Shown here one piece after another: positions 46,602 through 59,049 of a DNA stretch of 64,000 bases; the stretch's first letter is position 1, and each line of letters opens with the position of its first letter. Under the pieces are notes generated by a model. It ran no database searches and was not told where the DNA came from. It worked only from the letters and a program-made list of their open reading frames with translations. Position numbers and translations under genes: made by a program. This DNA comes from Thereva unica (taxonomy: Eukaryota > Arthropoda > Insecta > Diptera > Therevidae), in NCBI GenBank assembly GCA_949987705.1, contig OX465283.1, positions 78,191,720 to 78,255,719 of the forward strand, written 5' to 3'.

Positions 46602-49296
46602 CAGTGGCGGCTCCTGCCTCTAAAAGTTTGTGGGGCTTGAGAAATGAGTTTAGAAAAAGGAATTTATAACTCTATTCTTTGCTATCAAATTTAGGCATAT
46701 TTTAAGAATATAAGCTCAACTTCTTTGGAAAACGAATAAAATAAAAGAATAAAATATTTAACAAAACAAAACAAAAATTCAACCAATCAATAAAAGAAAA
46801 AAGAGAAATTAAACTGTTTTATGTAAATAATCTGTCCGATGTTCTTTTTGCTGCGCGAACAGTTCAATAGCTTTTCATTACAATTTAGAATCTCGGGAAT
46901 ATACATATTTATTACATATTGATAATGTAAGCTGTTAATCTGTTTCATCAGATTGAACATACACAAAATTTTTGCTTGAAATTCAGATTTCTGTTTATCT
47001 AGATAAACCTGTAAACAACATTCAAGTAACTAATTTTTGAAGAGTTTTAACGATTCGATTATTCTTCAAGTAGTCATCGAATGTGATATCTATTGATCTG
47101 TTTTATGTAACCATATCAGGAAATATTCCTCGATTACTGCTTGATTCACATTCATCGTGGCCACTAAGAGTAAAATTGTGACCACCGCAAAACTTTAAGA
47201 TATCTAAAATTTGACTCAATACTTGACGATTATTTATATTTCGCTATAGAACTCGCATATCCTGCATCGATCCGTGCGATAATATTGACCAACCAGAAGG
47301 TTTGCTAATTTAAAGCATTTTTTAAATTTGTAGCGCTTGTTTCATGGATTTTAATTTTTTCCGATAAATGTTTTAAGGGGACGTCCCAGTGAAAATTTGT
47401 CAAAATCTATTCTCTATAATCTTATTCCATTTTGATAGATTGTACTTTTTTCTTTTACATAGTGAAATCCGCTTTAAAAAAACACGTAGACACATAGTTT
47501 TTTTAAGTTTCTTTGGCGCAGTGTCGGAGCGCTAAAGAGCTTCGGCGCCTTTCAACCGGAGCTGACCATTTCATTTATATTCACCTTTTTTCAACTTTGA
47601 CGGTAATGTTCTGCTACAATTTTTAACCGATCTACTTCCTATAAAGCTTAAAATGTTCAGAAAAAAGTAACGAATAATTTCATCAGACGGATTTTTGATA
47701 TCTTTTTTGAAAACAATTAGTCTAACTAGTCTTTTCAGGTTTTTATTCAGAAAAATGTTGATAACTTTTTGAATTTAAGAGATATCAAAATTCCGTCTGA
47801 TGATTTTTTCGCCTTTTTCTTCCGAACATTTTGGAAGTATAGTTAAAATCGGCTAAAAACTCAATGAGATAACTAACTTTGAAAGTACCCGTATTTTGGA
47901 TTGTTAATAACAAATAACAAGAACTAGTTAATATTATTTTTTTATGTTTCATGCAATATTAACTATTTAAACAAAGAGGAATTCATTAAAAGAATTTTTT
48001 TAAAATCGGCCTATTATTGTTAAATTTAGCCTTTTCACTGGGACGTCCCCTTAAATCCCGGATACCACGTTCTGTCCAAGCCTTCTAAACAAACCGCAAT
48101 AAAACCAAGACAATGAATTTTTTTCTATTCTAATCGTAAACCATTTCTTTTTTGGAAATCCGACCAAAATTTTCTACTTTAGTATTTTGCAATGCAAATT
48201 TATTTAAAATCAAATGGTTGATGCGGCCCTAAACATTTAATTTCTAATTTTTCTTCTAATAACAAAAGAGAAATTTTTTCTTCAATAAATTATCCACGTG
48301 ATTCTTTTGAAGCAAAACCAAAAATTGAATCAATATAAATCTAATCTAAGAAAAATATATGTGCAGGTATATATTAAAAAATAATATATTAATATTTAAC
48401 AAATAGTTAAATAATTAATAATTTAATACATACTAATTATTGGCGAATAATTCAATATACATACATATATCTACCAATTTTGCAATCACACATTTTTCAC
48501 TTAAATAAACTTGAAACTTTCAGTTAAAATTCAATCTCCAATTAGCAATTTTTCCAATAAGAATTTCTATTTTTACTACTTATTACTAAATTTATATCCT
48601 AATATGTGCTACGGGCTAAATAAAATCAGCCCTTCACGTATATAAAACCCATAAGTGTTAAAAAAAATTCTAAATGTTCGGCCAATTAGTCTCAAATGCA
48701 GGCAAAATTCCTTTAGAAATATAATAAAGAGAACTAAAAGAACGAATCGACAACACTGGCACTCTATGTGCGTGAGTAAACCCAGCAGAGCGAGAGAATC
48801 CATACATGCCAGTGAGAGAATCCCAATGAATCGCTCGGGGCTAATAAATTTTAGCCCCGCTTGGTAGAACAAAAGTGCATGAATCAATCGCTTGCATCAA
48901 AAAATTTAGCATACAAAATGGTTCATCTCCGGGGCTGACTCAACGATAGCCCCTGAGGGTAGAGAATTGCATGTAAATATATTTTTCCTATAGGAATGGA
49001 TGGCATTATGATTCGGCAAGACTATTTTGATAGAGAGAAGAGAGCTCAGAGTTTTTCTTTGTTTTTGGTTTTTTTATTTGGTTTGTTTTTGATACTTTTT
49101 TTTATGAAGTTCTACTTCGAATTTTTTGGTGGGTTATTATTTTGAGATTTTTTTTAGAAATTGTAATAACTTGCAAAAAAATTGCGTTGCTTCTTTGCAA
49201 AAATGAAAATAATTAAAAATGTAAGATTATTATTATTTATTCGATAATTTCTGGTGGGGCTAAGCCCCACTATCCCCTAAGGACGAGCCGCCACTG
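46602..49296. mobile_element. 2.7-kb hAT-type element, non-autonomous
   Basis: The ends are CAGTGGCGGCTC and its complement GAGCCGCCACTG, flanked by the 8-bp duplication CTGGTAGA (46594-46601, 49297-49304). CAG..G termini and an 8-bp duplication define hAT elements. Inverted GTGGGGCTT/AAGCCCCAC motifs are subterminal at both ends. No transposase (BED finger, RW motif or hAT dimerisation region) is found inside. The interior is AT-rich and holds a separate TTAA-flanked element at 47377-48050. It is inserted in a LINE whose frame it interrupts cleanly. Confidence 0.92.
47377..48050. mobile_element. 674-bp element with TTAA duplication, nested in the hAT
   Basis: The ends are GGGGACGTCCCAGTGAAAA and its complement, with TTAA on each side (47373-47376, 48051-48054). 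The TIR itself begins with a GGGACGTCCC palindrome. TTAA specificity fits piggyBac or Kolobok. No transposase frame is present. This is the third level of nesting: TTAA element in hAT in LINE. Confidence 0.9.
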
Positions 49297-51295
49297 CTGG
49301 TAGATATCTACATTCCTTTCCCAGGTGTCCTCCAGAATTTGTTTTAAGGTCAGCAGCTGGTTCGATGTTGACCTGTTTGTCCTAAAACCAGCTACTATAA
49401 GGGTTTGCGCTATAGATTCTAGTTTTTGTTGCACAAGGATAGTGAAGGTGAATGTAGTTTTTACAGGTTAATTTATCTCTTTTCTTGTAGATTGGTTATA
49501 TAATCACTTTCTTCCAGTAATCCGGTATAATTTCTTTTTCCCAGATGCTGCATTCAAGTTCGTGTTAAGTTCGTAATAGTTGTGGTCCTTCTTCCTTTCA
49601 ACTAAGCTGTTATTCCATCGGCGCCTGGTGATTTGTTGCTTTTTTGCCTTTTTACAGCTTCACGTACCTCATCCAGTGCTGGTGGTTCTATTGGGATATT
49701 AGCTTGAGGGATTACAAATGCCTCTGTCTGTGGATCTTTGTTTAGTATGGGAGTAGGATTCAATAGGATCTGTAAATATTCTCTCCACTTTTTTTTATCC
49801 TATTAGGGTCTGCCAATAGGCTCCCATCTATGTCTTTGCAGATGCCCCTTCTTGGCTGAATTTTGTTGGTGATCTGGCGCGTTTCTTTGTACGTTTGTTT
49901 AAGTCTCCCTTCATTGAAGTCTTCCTGTATTTGTAAGATTCTCCTGTTTAGATATTCTCTCTTCTCCTGCAAAGCTTGTCTGCGGTTTTTCTTGTTTGCT
50001 TGAAGACTTCATCCTTGATCTTGTTGGCCTTGCAATGTACTCCCGGTGGCTCTGGTAATGGCAATTCTAGTTTGTCTGGGGACCCATTATGCTGCGTTTA
50101 ATTTGCTCCCAGTGTTCGTTGATGTTGGGCTGTTCTTCTGCCACTCTAAAGTTTTGTACGACAGCATGCTGATAGGTATCTCTTCTTTCTTCCAGTTTTA
50201 GCTTTATCTATATCGTATTTTGGTTTCCATCTATGCGTTTTGCTTGCTATCCGGGTTCTCAATTTTACCTTGCCTACATAGTGGTCCGAGGCACAGCACG
50301 CTTCTCTCATCGTTCTTATGTCCAGTGTACTTGTGGCCCCTCTTCTCTCAATTTGATTATTAGTTACTCCGTCTGGTGACTGCCACATCATCTTATGGAT
50401 ATTTTTGTGCCGGAAGATTGTTGAACTTAGGGCGATTGAGTTTGAGCTTGCAAGATGGATCAAACTACTACCATTATCATTGGTAGCGTTATGTAGGCTA
50501 TGCTTTCTTATGACTCCTTTGAACTCCTCTTCTTTTCCTACTTTGGTATTCATATTTCCAAGCAGCATTTTAATATCATTTGACGGTATTAATCTTATGG
50601 CTCTTGGTAGCTTTTTGTAGAATTCCTCTTTCTTTCTTCATCCGACTTGTCTTCTGTGCGAACATGGACATTTATGAGACTAATGTTTTATGCAGTCTTG
50701 TTTTAATGTGAAGCATGCATATTCTGTTGCTTACTGGCTTGAATTCCAGAATCAGTGATTTCATTTCCTTCTCTACAATAAACGCTACTCCGAAGTCTCT
50801 TCTTCCATTCAGTGATCCACTGGAGAGTACCGTGTGGGTTTTTAGATCCATTATCCATCTTTGGGTGCATTTAGTTTATTGAAGGGCTGTGATCTTTATG
50901 TTATATTTTTGTAATACTAATAGAAGCGAACGCAGAGCACCCGCTATATTGATCGTCCTGACGTTCTATGTTCTAAGATCGAATTCCATATTCCATTGCC
51001 TGAGTCGTTGCCGTTGAGTCCATCTTGTCCGAAGCCTACCTTGAAGATTCGGGACGAGTTGGTTTATACGGGCTAGCGAAACACTAGCCTTTCACCCTCC
51101 TCCGTCTGTTACTCTTGTATAGACCAGAACATCCAGTGGTCACCCGATGTAGAGTCAACATCTTCGTGATGGTGGGTATAGGATTCGATATCATGTCGGA
51201 AGATCTTAGATTGCGTGGTTCTTAGATCGCAGATGGTGTTTCTCAGGATTTACCTCTTTAATATACCGGCACCAACAAAGGTCCCTGCTGTCGAT

Positions 51296-53869
51296 ACTAC
51301 CATTTGAGCAGGTAATTGGATGAAATTTCCAAAATGTTGAAAAAGATACATATAACAAAATTAAAAAAATAAGCTTGTTTTCTAGTGAAAAATTCTCTTT
51401 GGTTGTTAAAATACGATTTGACGATTGAATTTCAGTGCCAACTGAAAGTGACAGTTAATATGTTCCACCAATCAGCTATAATTTAACAGATCGTTAATCA
51501 TTTTTGATTAACAGAAAACAATAAGGACTTGTTGCCAAGAAATAATTTATTTCTTCTGAATTTATTTATGTAACTCCTTTTAGTGGTCGTATATTTTTGT
51601 CTTTAGTAATAAATTAAATGAGAAATCTGAGGGCCATATTTTATCTTGTTCCTTTATAAACCTAAGTTGAAAGATATTTCTATGATATTTCTTAGGTGTT
51701 GAAGTATTAACATACTGGATTTTCCATATTTGCATTAATAAAAACGCATTTTGGAAATTAATTCAAACTAAAAGACATAAGATACTAAGTATCTCTTTGC
51801 AGTAATAAAATATATCTAGTTGAGAACCAAATAATCCTTTTAAAAATAGGTGGTATTTTTCTTAATCATGTCCACTAAATCACTGTGGAATATTTTGTTG
51901 CCAACACCACCAATATTCTATTTCAAAAAAATGTAAACCATGAAATGAAGAATTGAAAAATACTCTTCCGAATGCATTTAAAAGAATTGTAGAAAGGAAA
52001 GTTCTGGTTCAACAATAAAAAATAAAACCGCTGCATTTCATTTAAAATTAGAAAATATCAACCATAAACAAAATCGAAAATAGATTTTTTTCTGAGGTGA
52101 TTTGATGAAGTAAAAAAAAAAACAAAAAAAAATACTCGAGCAGCAACAACGGCGGCTAGTTAAAAACGTTAAATCCTAAAGATAACAATAATTTAAAAAT
52201 GCTTATCTAAAAATATTTGACCAAGATTTATTGGCTTATAATGCCAACATCACATATTTTAATAGAGGAATAGTTTTGCTGAAATGTTAAATATACAACT
52301 ATCAACTAATAGCTTACATCCACATAAAATGAATATATTTTTTGTTTAAATTATATCAATTATCAAATTATAGAAATGTTTGTGCGGAGCTCTCTTTTTA
52401 AATTGGAATTATCCGGTTTTTTCTGATTGTGAACATTCACATGTTTCCGAAAAAGAAGCTTATTTTGAGTTGAATCAAAGGAGTAAATACTGATAAGATT
52501 TTATGTAACCGCGATTAAGCTTGATTATTGTGTAAAAATGCTGGAACTCAGTAGTATTAAATTTCATTTTGATTGCTTGAATAGTAATATAACATGGTCT
52601 AACGAACTAATGACGTTTTTAAAATTATCAAAGATCTTTACACGACCATATCAGCAGAATCAAATTACATTTTCTTGCTTGTCATAAAAACACAGATGTG
52701 GACTTCACCCATCCATAGCTTCAACTTTGCATAGACTTTTTCAATGATCCCTGGCTAGTTAACTGTCGAGTGCATCTAATTATGTTTTTAGCATTTTTAT
52801 CATGTTGACGAAAAATATGTCTATAAAAACACATGAACGAACATGAAGAAATTAAAGAAATATTGTATCGATAAAACAATGTACTGACTAGTATGAAAAT
52901 ATTCAAAGCGGTATTTTATTCGTTCTTATATGTATTAAACAATAAATACAATATGCATATACTTCTAGAATTCGGTAATTTCTCATCATTCATTTTGAAA
53001 ATTGATTTGGAGGTGAACTGATTCTAAATTCTTAATAGTAGGTATTTTATTATATCATACCTTCGATATTTGCACACAGGAGTTTCCTGTTAATTGTTTG
53101 TCTGTTCTTTGAATCTATTTAACCTTAATCCATACTGCATCAAACTAACGTCTCTGCCAGACACTATTCCATCTTTAACTGTATAGCACGACACGGTGAT
53201 GCATTGGTGCCTGCTGAGCTTGGATTTTTAAATAAAAATAATATAATGTATACAGTCTGCTCAAATTAAAAAATCGATTTTTTTTTTAGAAATTTTTCCC
53301 ATAGCTATGAGAATTGGTACGAGCCAAGTGAAGAATTTGGGTGGTCTAATACATCGTCTAGACTCTGAAACGGCCATTTTGTAATGGCAGATCTTATGAC
53401 AAACTCGTTGGAAAGCCATGAGTTTGGCCACAATTTGACGTTTGTTCAAAAAACTATGGCGGATAGTTTAAAATTTAGTTTGATTGGGTACTTTTAGTAG
53501 TACACGTTTTTAATAATAATGAAAAATTGTTCGATTCGTTAACATTTGTGAAGATATGCCATTTTTCCAAATGAAAACTCTGTCATGAATTGCCCACCAC
53601 CATAACATTTAACAGTTCAAGCCATAATATATGGCGATGGTGATAACGAAAAATATGGAATGTGTAGACGCATGATTTTTACAATACGTAGTTCTCAAAA
53701 TGGGTGATTATTTTAGACACCTCGGCCTCTTCATATGTGAATTTTAGAGTCTTTTCGCCTTTTTCTCTATTTGAGAAGAAAATCCATCACACCACATGTA
53801 ACTCCATCAATTCAAGTTTAAATAATGATTGTGTCATTTCAATTTAATTGCTTTTCATTTCTGAATATG
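51296..53869. other. No recognisable gene or element
   Basis: Over 2.5 kb of AT-rich sequence with homopolymer runs and short frames. I looked for the missing sima PAS-B and downstream exons here without success. Confidence 0.4.
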
Positions 53870-54270
53870 TGGAAAGCATTATATCTCTGGTCATTTTTTA
53901 TCGACTTTGCCAACATCCGAGGGCTTCAAACTAATTTTCACTCTATGCTATTTATCTACTTATTCTCCTCCAATTTTCGGAATAAGTGAAACCCAAATTG
54001 TACCTAATGACGTGTTACCAGGTAATTACCAGGTTTTTGGGTACACCTTAGTGCATAATCTCTTCCCTCATAGGGGAATAATTACCATATATATTAGGAA
54101 AGACGTAGTTTTTTAGAAAGTGTAGATTTGTACATCGGCTGACTTCAACCATCTCGGTCTAAAAATTTTACTTCATAAGCAAGTCATTTTCTTCTGTGTT
54201 CTGTACAGGAGCCCTGATATAGATAATGAAGCCTCTTCATTAGCATTTGACGCTATCTCCGAAGTCTTAT
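53870..54270 (+). pseudogene. LINE endonuclease fragment
   Basis: The frame 53907-54116 reads YSPPIFGISETQIVPNDVLP, then GNYQVFGYTLVHN and RGIITIYIRKDVVF. A shifted frame continues with TSADFNHLGLKI and KQVIFFCVLYRSPDIDN. This is the early part of a LINE endonuclease (I..ISET.I.P.D..PGY, RGG...Y.R.D, VYRSP). It is broken and lies upstream of an RT of another family. Confidence 0.7.
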
Positions 54271-54349
54271 CATAGTCAAAATACCAAAAAAAGGAGGACC
54301 TAACAATATGCGAAAACTGAAGAGGCATCTGTTTATTATCTACTGTGGG

Positions 54350-55345
54350 TAAAATTTTGTCCCATATATTACTATCTAGGATAAGAGAGGCAGAAGACTG
54401 AACGCTTAGCAGGCAGCAGGCCGGATTCAGGAAGGACCACTTATCTATTGATCATATTAACACCTTGAGAATAATTATGGAACAGTCTTCTAAATTCCGA
54501 TCTCCCCTTTACCTTGCTTTCGTAGATTATGAGAAAGCGTTCGACTCGGTTAATAGGAACCTTATATGGCAGGCACTACGGCGACATGGACTTCCAAATA
54601 AAATAATAGAATTGATAAAAGCCCTATATAACAAATCCAAATGCAGAGTTATCCATAATGGAAAATTATCCGACAGCTTTAAGGGAGCTCAGGAGTACGA
54701 CAAGGATGCCTACTTTCGCCTTTACTATTTCTTATATTAATAAATGACATCCTTGTCGGCGCTCTAGATGGTAGAACAGGCGGCATACAATGGGGTTTGT
54801 TAGACCGCCTTAAGGATCTCGACTACGCAGATGATATCTGTTTGCTGGCCCACAGACACCAGGACCAGAACAGAACAGAAAGTATTCCAGCAGGCTCAAG
54901 GCTTAATCCGACTAAAACTAAAGAGATGCGGATAAATGTAAACACCATTGAACGGACTGCGCTGAATAACCGTGACGTGGAACTGGTAGATAAATTCTGC
55001 TACCTCGGTAGTATTATGAAGATGATGTCAGTTCCAGAGCAGAAGAAGATGTCAGTTCCAGAATAAATCCTAAAAATCGTATCCTAAAAGAACTATGGCG
55101 CCGTGCCGGCCAAGAAAGGAAAAACGACCAAATCAGGCGAAAGAAATGGAATTGGGTTGGCCACACCTCGCGACGCGAAAACGAAAATTTAGCCAATCCT
55201 CAAGGATCCCGTCGAGTCGGAAGACCTAGAACAACGTGGAGGAGAACCCTACTAGCAGAAGCCGCAACAACTGGGAGATCCTGGTCGGAGCTGAGAGGGC
55301 AACTGTTTCTGCCCTATGTTCCATGAGGGATTAAAGGAGCGTAAA
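54350..55345 (+). pseudogene. LINE remnant of the VDYEKAFDS type (RT and C-terminus)
   Basis: The frame from about 54405 reads RQQAGFRKDHLSIDHINTLR, then PLYLAFVDYEKAFDSVN and LIWQALRRHGLPNKIIELI. A shifted frame from 54797 has LKDLDYADDICLLAHRHQD (catalytic YADD) and FCYLGSIM. The C-terminus has QIRRKKWNWVGHTL, RRVGRPRTTWRRTLLAEA, and ends at about 55325. This is the RTE-like family seen widely in insects. Two or more frameshifts and an internal duplication (ATGTCAGTTCCAGAGCAGAA near 55024-55057) inactivate it. Confidence 0.85.
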
Positions 55346-55941
55346 GAAGAAGAAAGATGATATGACCAGAACCGCAGCCGTTTGTTGACAATATTCACCA
55401 GCTGTTGAGTTGTAAGTTTATTGCCTCAGTCAAATTGTATGACTGACTCTAACTGGTGCCGTTTTGTCCGTATTTCTCCCTTTTGAGGATATTGAAGCTG
55501 TTGCTGACATTTCCTTAGTATATCCAGAAACCTTGAGCAAGGAAGCACCCAGCTGGATTCGCTTCTCGTAATTTCCCGCCATCCTAGCGCCTCGATACGA
55601 TGATGTACAATGCCAATCTTGGTTTTAATAAGCCTTTATGGATGTGCTGGATCTGTTTCACCTACTACATTCGTTCCCCTTCATTCTCATGAGGTTGACT
55701 CACCCAGATTAAAATTACTGTTTCAGGTGTCACCGCCAAGGTTGTAATATCAGATTTCTTAAGGATTTTTTTTTAATCATTTATAGTTAAAAAAAGAAGT
55801 GTGGGCAAACGTTATAATGGCTCCTACATTGAAATTCGTATTTTCTCTCATGTGAAGACTTTATTAGTTTTACTTCACATGGCCTAAGACAGTATTGAAG
55901 CAATTGAACAAGCTAAGGTTATGGTAAATTGGTAACAGCGA
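55346..55941. other. Unassigned, partly coding-like on the minus strand
   Basis: Between 55380 and 55740 the minus strand can be read with few stops (for example GIVHHRIEALGWREI and VLPCSRFLDILRK), but I do not recognise the protein. It may be a decayed retroelement. The rest is AT-rich. Confidence 0.3.
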
Positions 55942-56070
55942 AGGCCATTTTACATCACAAACACAAAGTGGAGACGCATCTCTGGAGCTCTTTCACCCCA
56001 CAAAAATTTGTATGCTTTTCTCTCTGTTGCACGAAAATTTCCACTTTGCGTTTAGGTTGTAAATGGACCT
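55942..56070. mobile_element. Short inverted-repeat element, 129 bp
   Basis: The left end AGGCCATTTTACATCACAAA then CACAAAGTGGA pairs imperfectly with the right end, TCCACTTTGCG then TTTAGGTTGTAAATGGACCT. No target duplication is clear. It is tentative because the arms contain gaps. Confidence 0.5.
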
Positions 56071-56227
56071 CTGAATTTAGATAAATTTTTATTATTATTA
56101 AGATAGGAGTGAAAATAAGAGAGAAACCAAAAAATGTTACAGATTCTGCAAATTTAAATCAGTCGTACTATTCTCGTCATATCCTAACTTAAAATTAACT
56201 TTCAATTAAGAAAATAATTGGTAACAC

Positions 56228-56326
56228 TTTTACACTAACAAACAAAGAACGATTTTCTCTTCGCTAAAATAAGTACAACAATTATTTTAGCGAAGAGAAA
56301 ATCGTTCTTTGTTTGTTAGTGTAAAA
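56228..56326. repeat. Perfect 45-bp stem hairpin, 9-base loop
   Basis: Positions 56228-56272 and 56282-56326 are exact complements, starting TTTTACACTAACAAACAAAG. There is no mismatch in 45 pairs. Size is like a short foldback MITE or a hairpin RNA precursor, but a perfect stem of this length is more typical of a recent inverted duplication. Confidence 0.93.
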
Positions 56327-57830
56327 TTGTTTGCATATTTAAATTACATTATTTTTTTTAACTTGTACAAGGAAACAAACATAAACTCAATAATTGTTTA
56401 ACATTCTAAAGAAGAAATCCCCATTTTATAGGATAAGTGAAGGTTAATTTATCGAAAAAAAAATCAAAAGAAACTCAGTGATGTCCTCTTTAACAATCTC
56501 GTATTAAGCAGAATTTATTTTTGTTGCAGAAGGGTAATTATTATTAAAAAGCATCAAAAATGAAAAATGAAGAGAACGAAATTTTTCCGAACTTAATCTT
56601 ATTGTGACAAATTCTTTTAGCTGAAAAAATAATTTGTGAAAAGGCTAAGAAAATGAAGTGAAAAAAAAAAATTATAATCTAATAAAACATGGAAAGGAGC
56701 TGAAAAGTCCTGAAAATCGACGTAAAAGGATAAGGCGAAAATGAAGTGGCATTTCCCGCAGACGATTTTATTGCCCTTTCCACTCAATGGGATTTTGCAC
56801 GAGAAAGGAAGAATTTATAGCAGCGATGTCACCCTTATTCACACCCCCTAATGCGATCTAACGAGAGGTTTAAATGACACATTTGAGTTCATTAAGGGAG
56901 AAGAGTTTTTCCTTGGGAAATGTATCAAAATATGAGGTGTTTCAGGAGTTGACTGATAAGACTAAATTATGTAAACGTGCTTATGTACGGTGAAGTACAC
57001 ATTGCGAAAAAAGCGATCCGTCACATGATTTTAAAGAAGCATCAAAAAACTTAATTACTTCTCCCTCCCTCAGCTCTGGCTTTGCTGTATCACAAACCTT
57101 AATTAGATGTTGTAAACTGGGAAACTAACCAGAATGACCATGGGATACTGTGTCATCTGAAAAGCCATTCCGGATTAAACGATGCATAATACATTTGCTT
57201 GCATGGCACTCTTATCATAAAAGCCAGTAACCGTAAAATCTCAGCTAGTCTGACAATGCAAGTCATAAAATCCTTGTCTGCCCTCTCCTCCCTCTCCTTT
57301 CATTACCCGTTTTCCTAAAGTCATATTACATCAGAAATCCTGGTTACAATGCCAGTCCGTATCATTGTCAAAAAAATCGCATTTAATCGCAGAGAAAAAT
57401 TTAAGAATCGTTGAGGATTTTATGTTGAATTTTCGCCAATTCTTAAGATTTCGTTGTGAATAAAAAGAAAGTGCTTGGAAAAGTCTTATTCGCTTTAGAT
57501 TATTGAATGAGGTCTTTTTGTAGAAATTTCTGCAATGGGAAGCTAGAGTTTGTTAGCAGAAGTGATGGCCATTGGATCCACAGTGCTTTATCGAATTTAG
57601 TGTGGCTTACATTTTGTGCGAGAGTGAACGTATGAATAAAGAATATATCATTCATTTATTTGAACTTTTTATTTAAACTCTTCAATAATCTTAGCATTCG
57701 ACGTAGAGTAGAGATCATGTATGCTTTTATACTTATTTCGAACAAACAACCAGCGTAACGTGATAGTATCGTTATTATACATATTTTAATTAAAAAATTA
57801 CAAAAGTGGTAAGGTTTTACCATTTAGAAT
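56327..57830. other. No recognisable gene or element
   Basis: AT-rich sequence with A-runs (56661-56670). No frame exceeds 60 codons. Confidence 0.4.
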
Positions 57831-57834
57831 CTTC

Positions 57835-58135
57835 TTTAAATCCCTCGTGGGACATAGGGCAGAAAAAGGTGCCCTCCAGCGGACTCTGTTTTATGCAACA
57901 ACCTCAGCTCCTTCCTGAATCTCCCAGGAGGTTATAAGGAGGTTATTCTAGGTCTACCAATTCCGCGGGGTCTTTACGGATTCCAGTCAAGAGCTTGTTT
58001 GGGTAGACACTTGTTACCGCGTCGCAAGGGGTGGTCAGTCCAATTTCATTTCCATCGCCTGTTTTCGGCGTCTGCTACTCCTATTAACCGATTCGAATGC
58101 TTTCGCATAGTCTATGAAAGTAAACTTGAATAACT
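57835..58135 (-). pseudogene. LINE remnant, C-terminus and RT motif
   Basis: The minus strand starts with FKFTFIDYAKAFESVNR near 58130 (the VDYEKAFDSVNR motif). It then jumps to ENRRWKWNWTDHPL, RRGNKCLPKQAL and IGRPRIT, the C-terminal block of the same RTE-like family as 54350-55345. The palm between them is deleted. It ends near 57840 in a stretch that mirrors the 3' end of the other copy (GCCCTATGTTCC/GGACATAGGGC). Confidence 0.7.
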
Positions 58136-58794
58136 CCTAGAATACTTATCGTAGAGCAACGTAATTACGTTCATCTTTTCATTTGATATAAAGGGTGTTC
58201 ATTCATTGACAAGTGTGGTACTTCTTCTTCTTGCACGTCAATAGGCTGAACTTGTTCGAATATGTGGCACGCGGGCACTTTATTAAATGCATTTTCGAGC
58301 TGCCTATCCCGCTCAGGATAGAGTCTCATATGATCACTTCTTTCTCTAAGCTGTTATTCCCTCGCAAGGAATGCTTCTCTATCACTATTGTATTCTCCAA
58401 TCAGCTCACCCTCGTTACGGCATTACTGCAATAACAAACTATAATAGTGAGCTTCTGGATCGTCGCTGCTTCGAAGTTTGGAACGCGTACAACGGCTGGT
58501 GTATTTCTTATTTTCATGTTGTTTCTAAGTGTAATAAGACTCTTCTTCGTGATTTGTTCTTATTGTATATACGCATCAGCATCAATATTCTCTTCATTGG
58601 TTTGCGCTGGCTTTGCGTTATATGGCTCGAATAATATCGCAAATTCGAATAAGCTCATGGTGCTGAAGTTGTATTCCGTGTGTTCGGTTGGTCGTTTTTC
58701 GCATCTCTCAACACAGATCCGTCATTAGTGACCTTAAAAACTCCCCGATATTGATTTGCAATGGATTGTATTTTGCATTTTCAAATTTTGAGCA
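58136..58794. other. No recognisable gene or element
   Basis: Three overlapping + frames (58213-58728) are hydrophobic by composition but have no motif I know. Codon structure is not convincing. Confidence 0.35.
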
Positions 58795-58990
58795 CAGAAT
58801 CGCCACCGATGCCGAAGTGGAATCGGAACCCAATTACAAAAGTCGTCCGCCATCTTGATTTTTTTACAAAATTGTCAGATTGCATTGTTGCGGGAACTCA
58901 ATGTGTGTGCAAAGTTTCATAAGAATTGGTTCAGTAGAAGTAGTTATTGCAAGATTTGAACCAAAGAAACAAACAAACAAATATACGAGG
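58795..58990. repeat. Dispersed repeat copy, related to 6990-7290
   Basis: Has GTCCGCCATCTTG, a T-run followed by ACAAAATTGTCAGATTGCATTG, then GTGCAAAGTTTCATAAGAATTG, and ends in a CAAACAAACAAA microrepeat near 58970, as many retroelement 3' ends do. Confidence 0.55.
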
Positions 58991-59049
58991 CCAAGCTTAA
59001 TAAAACCATTAATAACAGACAGATAACAGACTCTCCATACATCCAATGG

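Larger units (their letters stand above)
46500..51295 (-). pseudogene. LINE remnant (5' UTR, EN, RT), split by a hAT element
   Basis: Read on the minus strand from about 51295, a 5' leader comes first. The endonuclease follows (50568-50146): MLLGNMNTKVGKEEEFK, then HKNIHKMMWQSPDGVTNNQI. The linker (49972-49760) has KQTYKETRQITNKIQP. The RT begins with GFRTNRSTSNQLLTLKQIL and WERNVDIYQ (49390-49300), and after the hAT continues as IFVDFQQAYDST (46600-46560). The RT palm and 3' end are lost. The 8-bp hAT duplication lies exactly at the DIYQ|IFVDF junction, and removing the hAT restores the frame. Several stops make this copy inactive. It is in the same family as the copies near 18.2 and 21.3 kb. 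Confidence 0.85.

Noticed and set aside
56228..56326. microRNA precursor
   Set aside because: A 45-bp stem with no bulge or mismatch is not typical of conserved animal precursors. It was kept only as a hairpin repeat.
58213..58728. Membrane protein exon from three overlapping hydrophobic frames
   Set aside because: Hydrophobicity follows from T-rich composition. The frames overlap each other and none has a recognisable family pattern.
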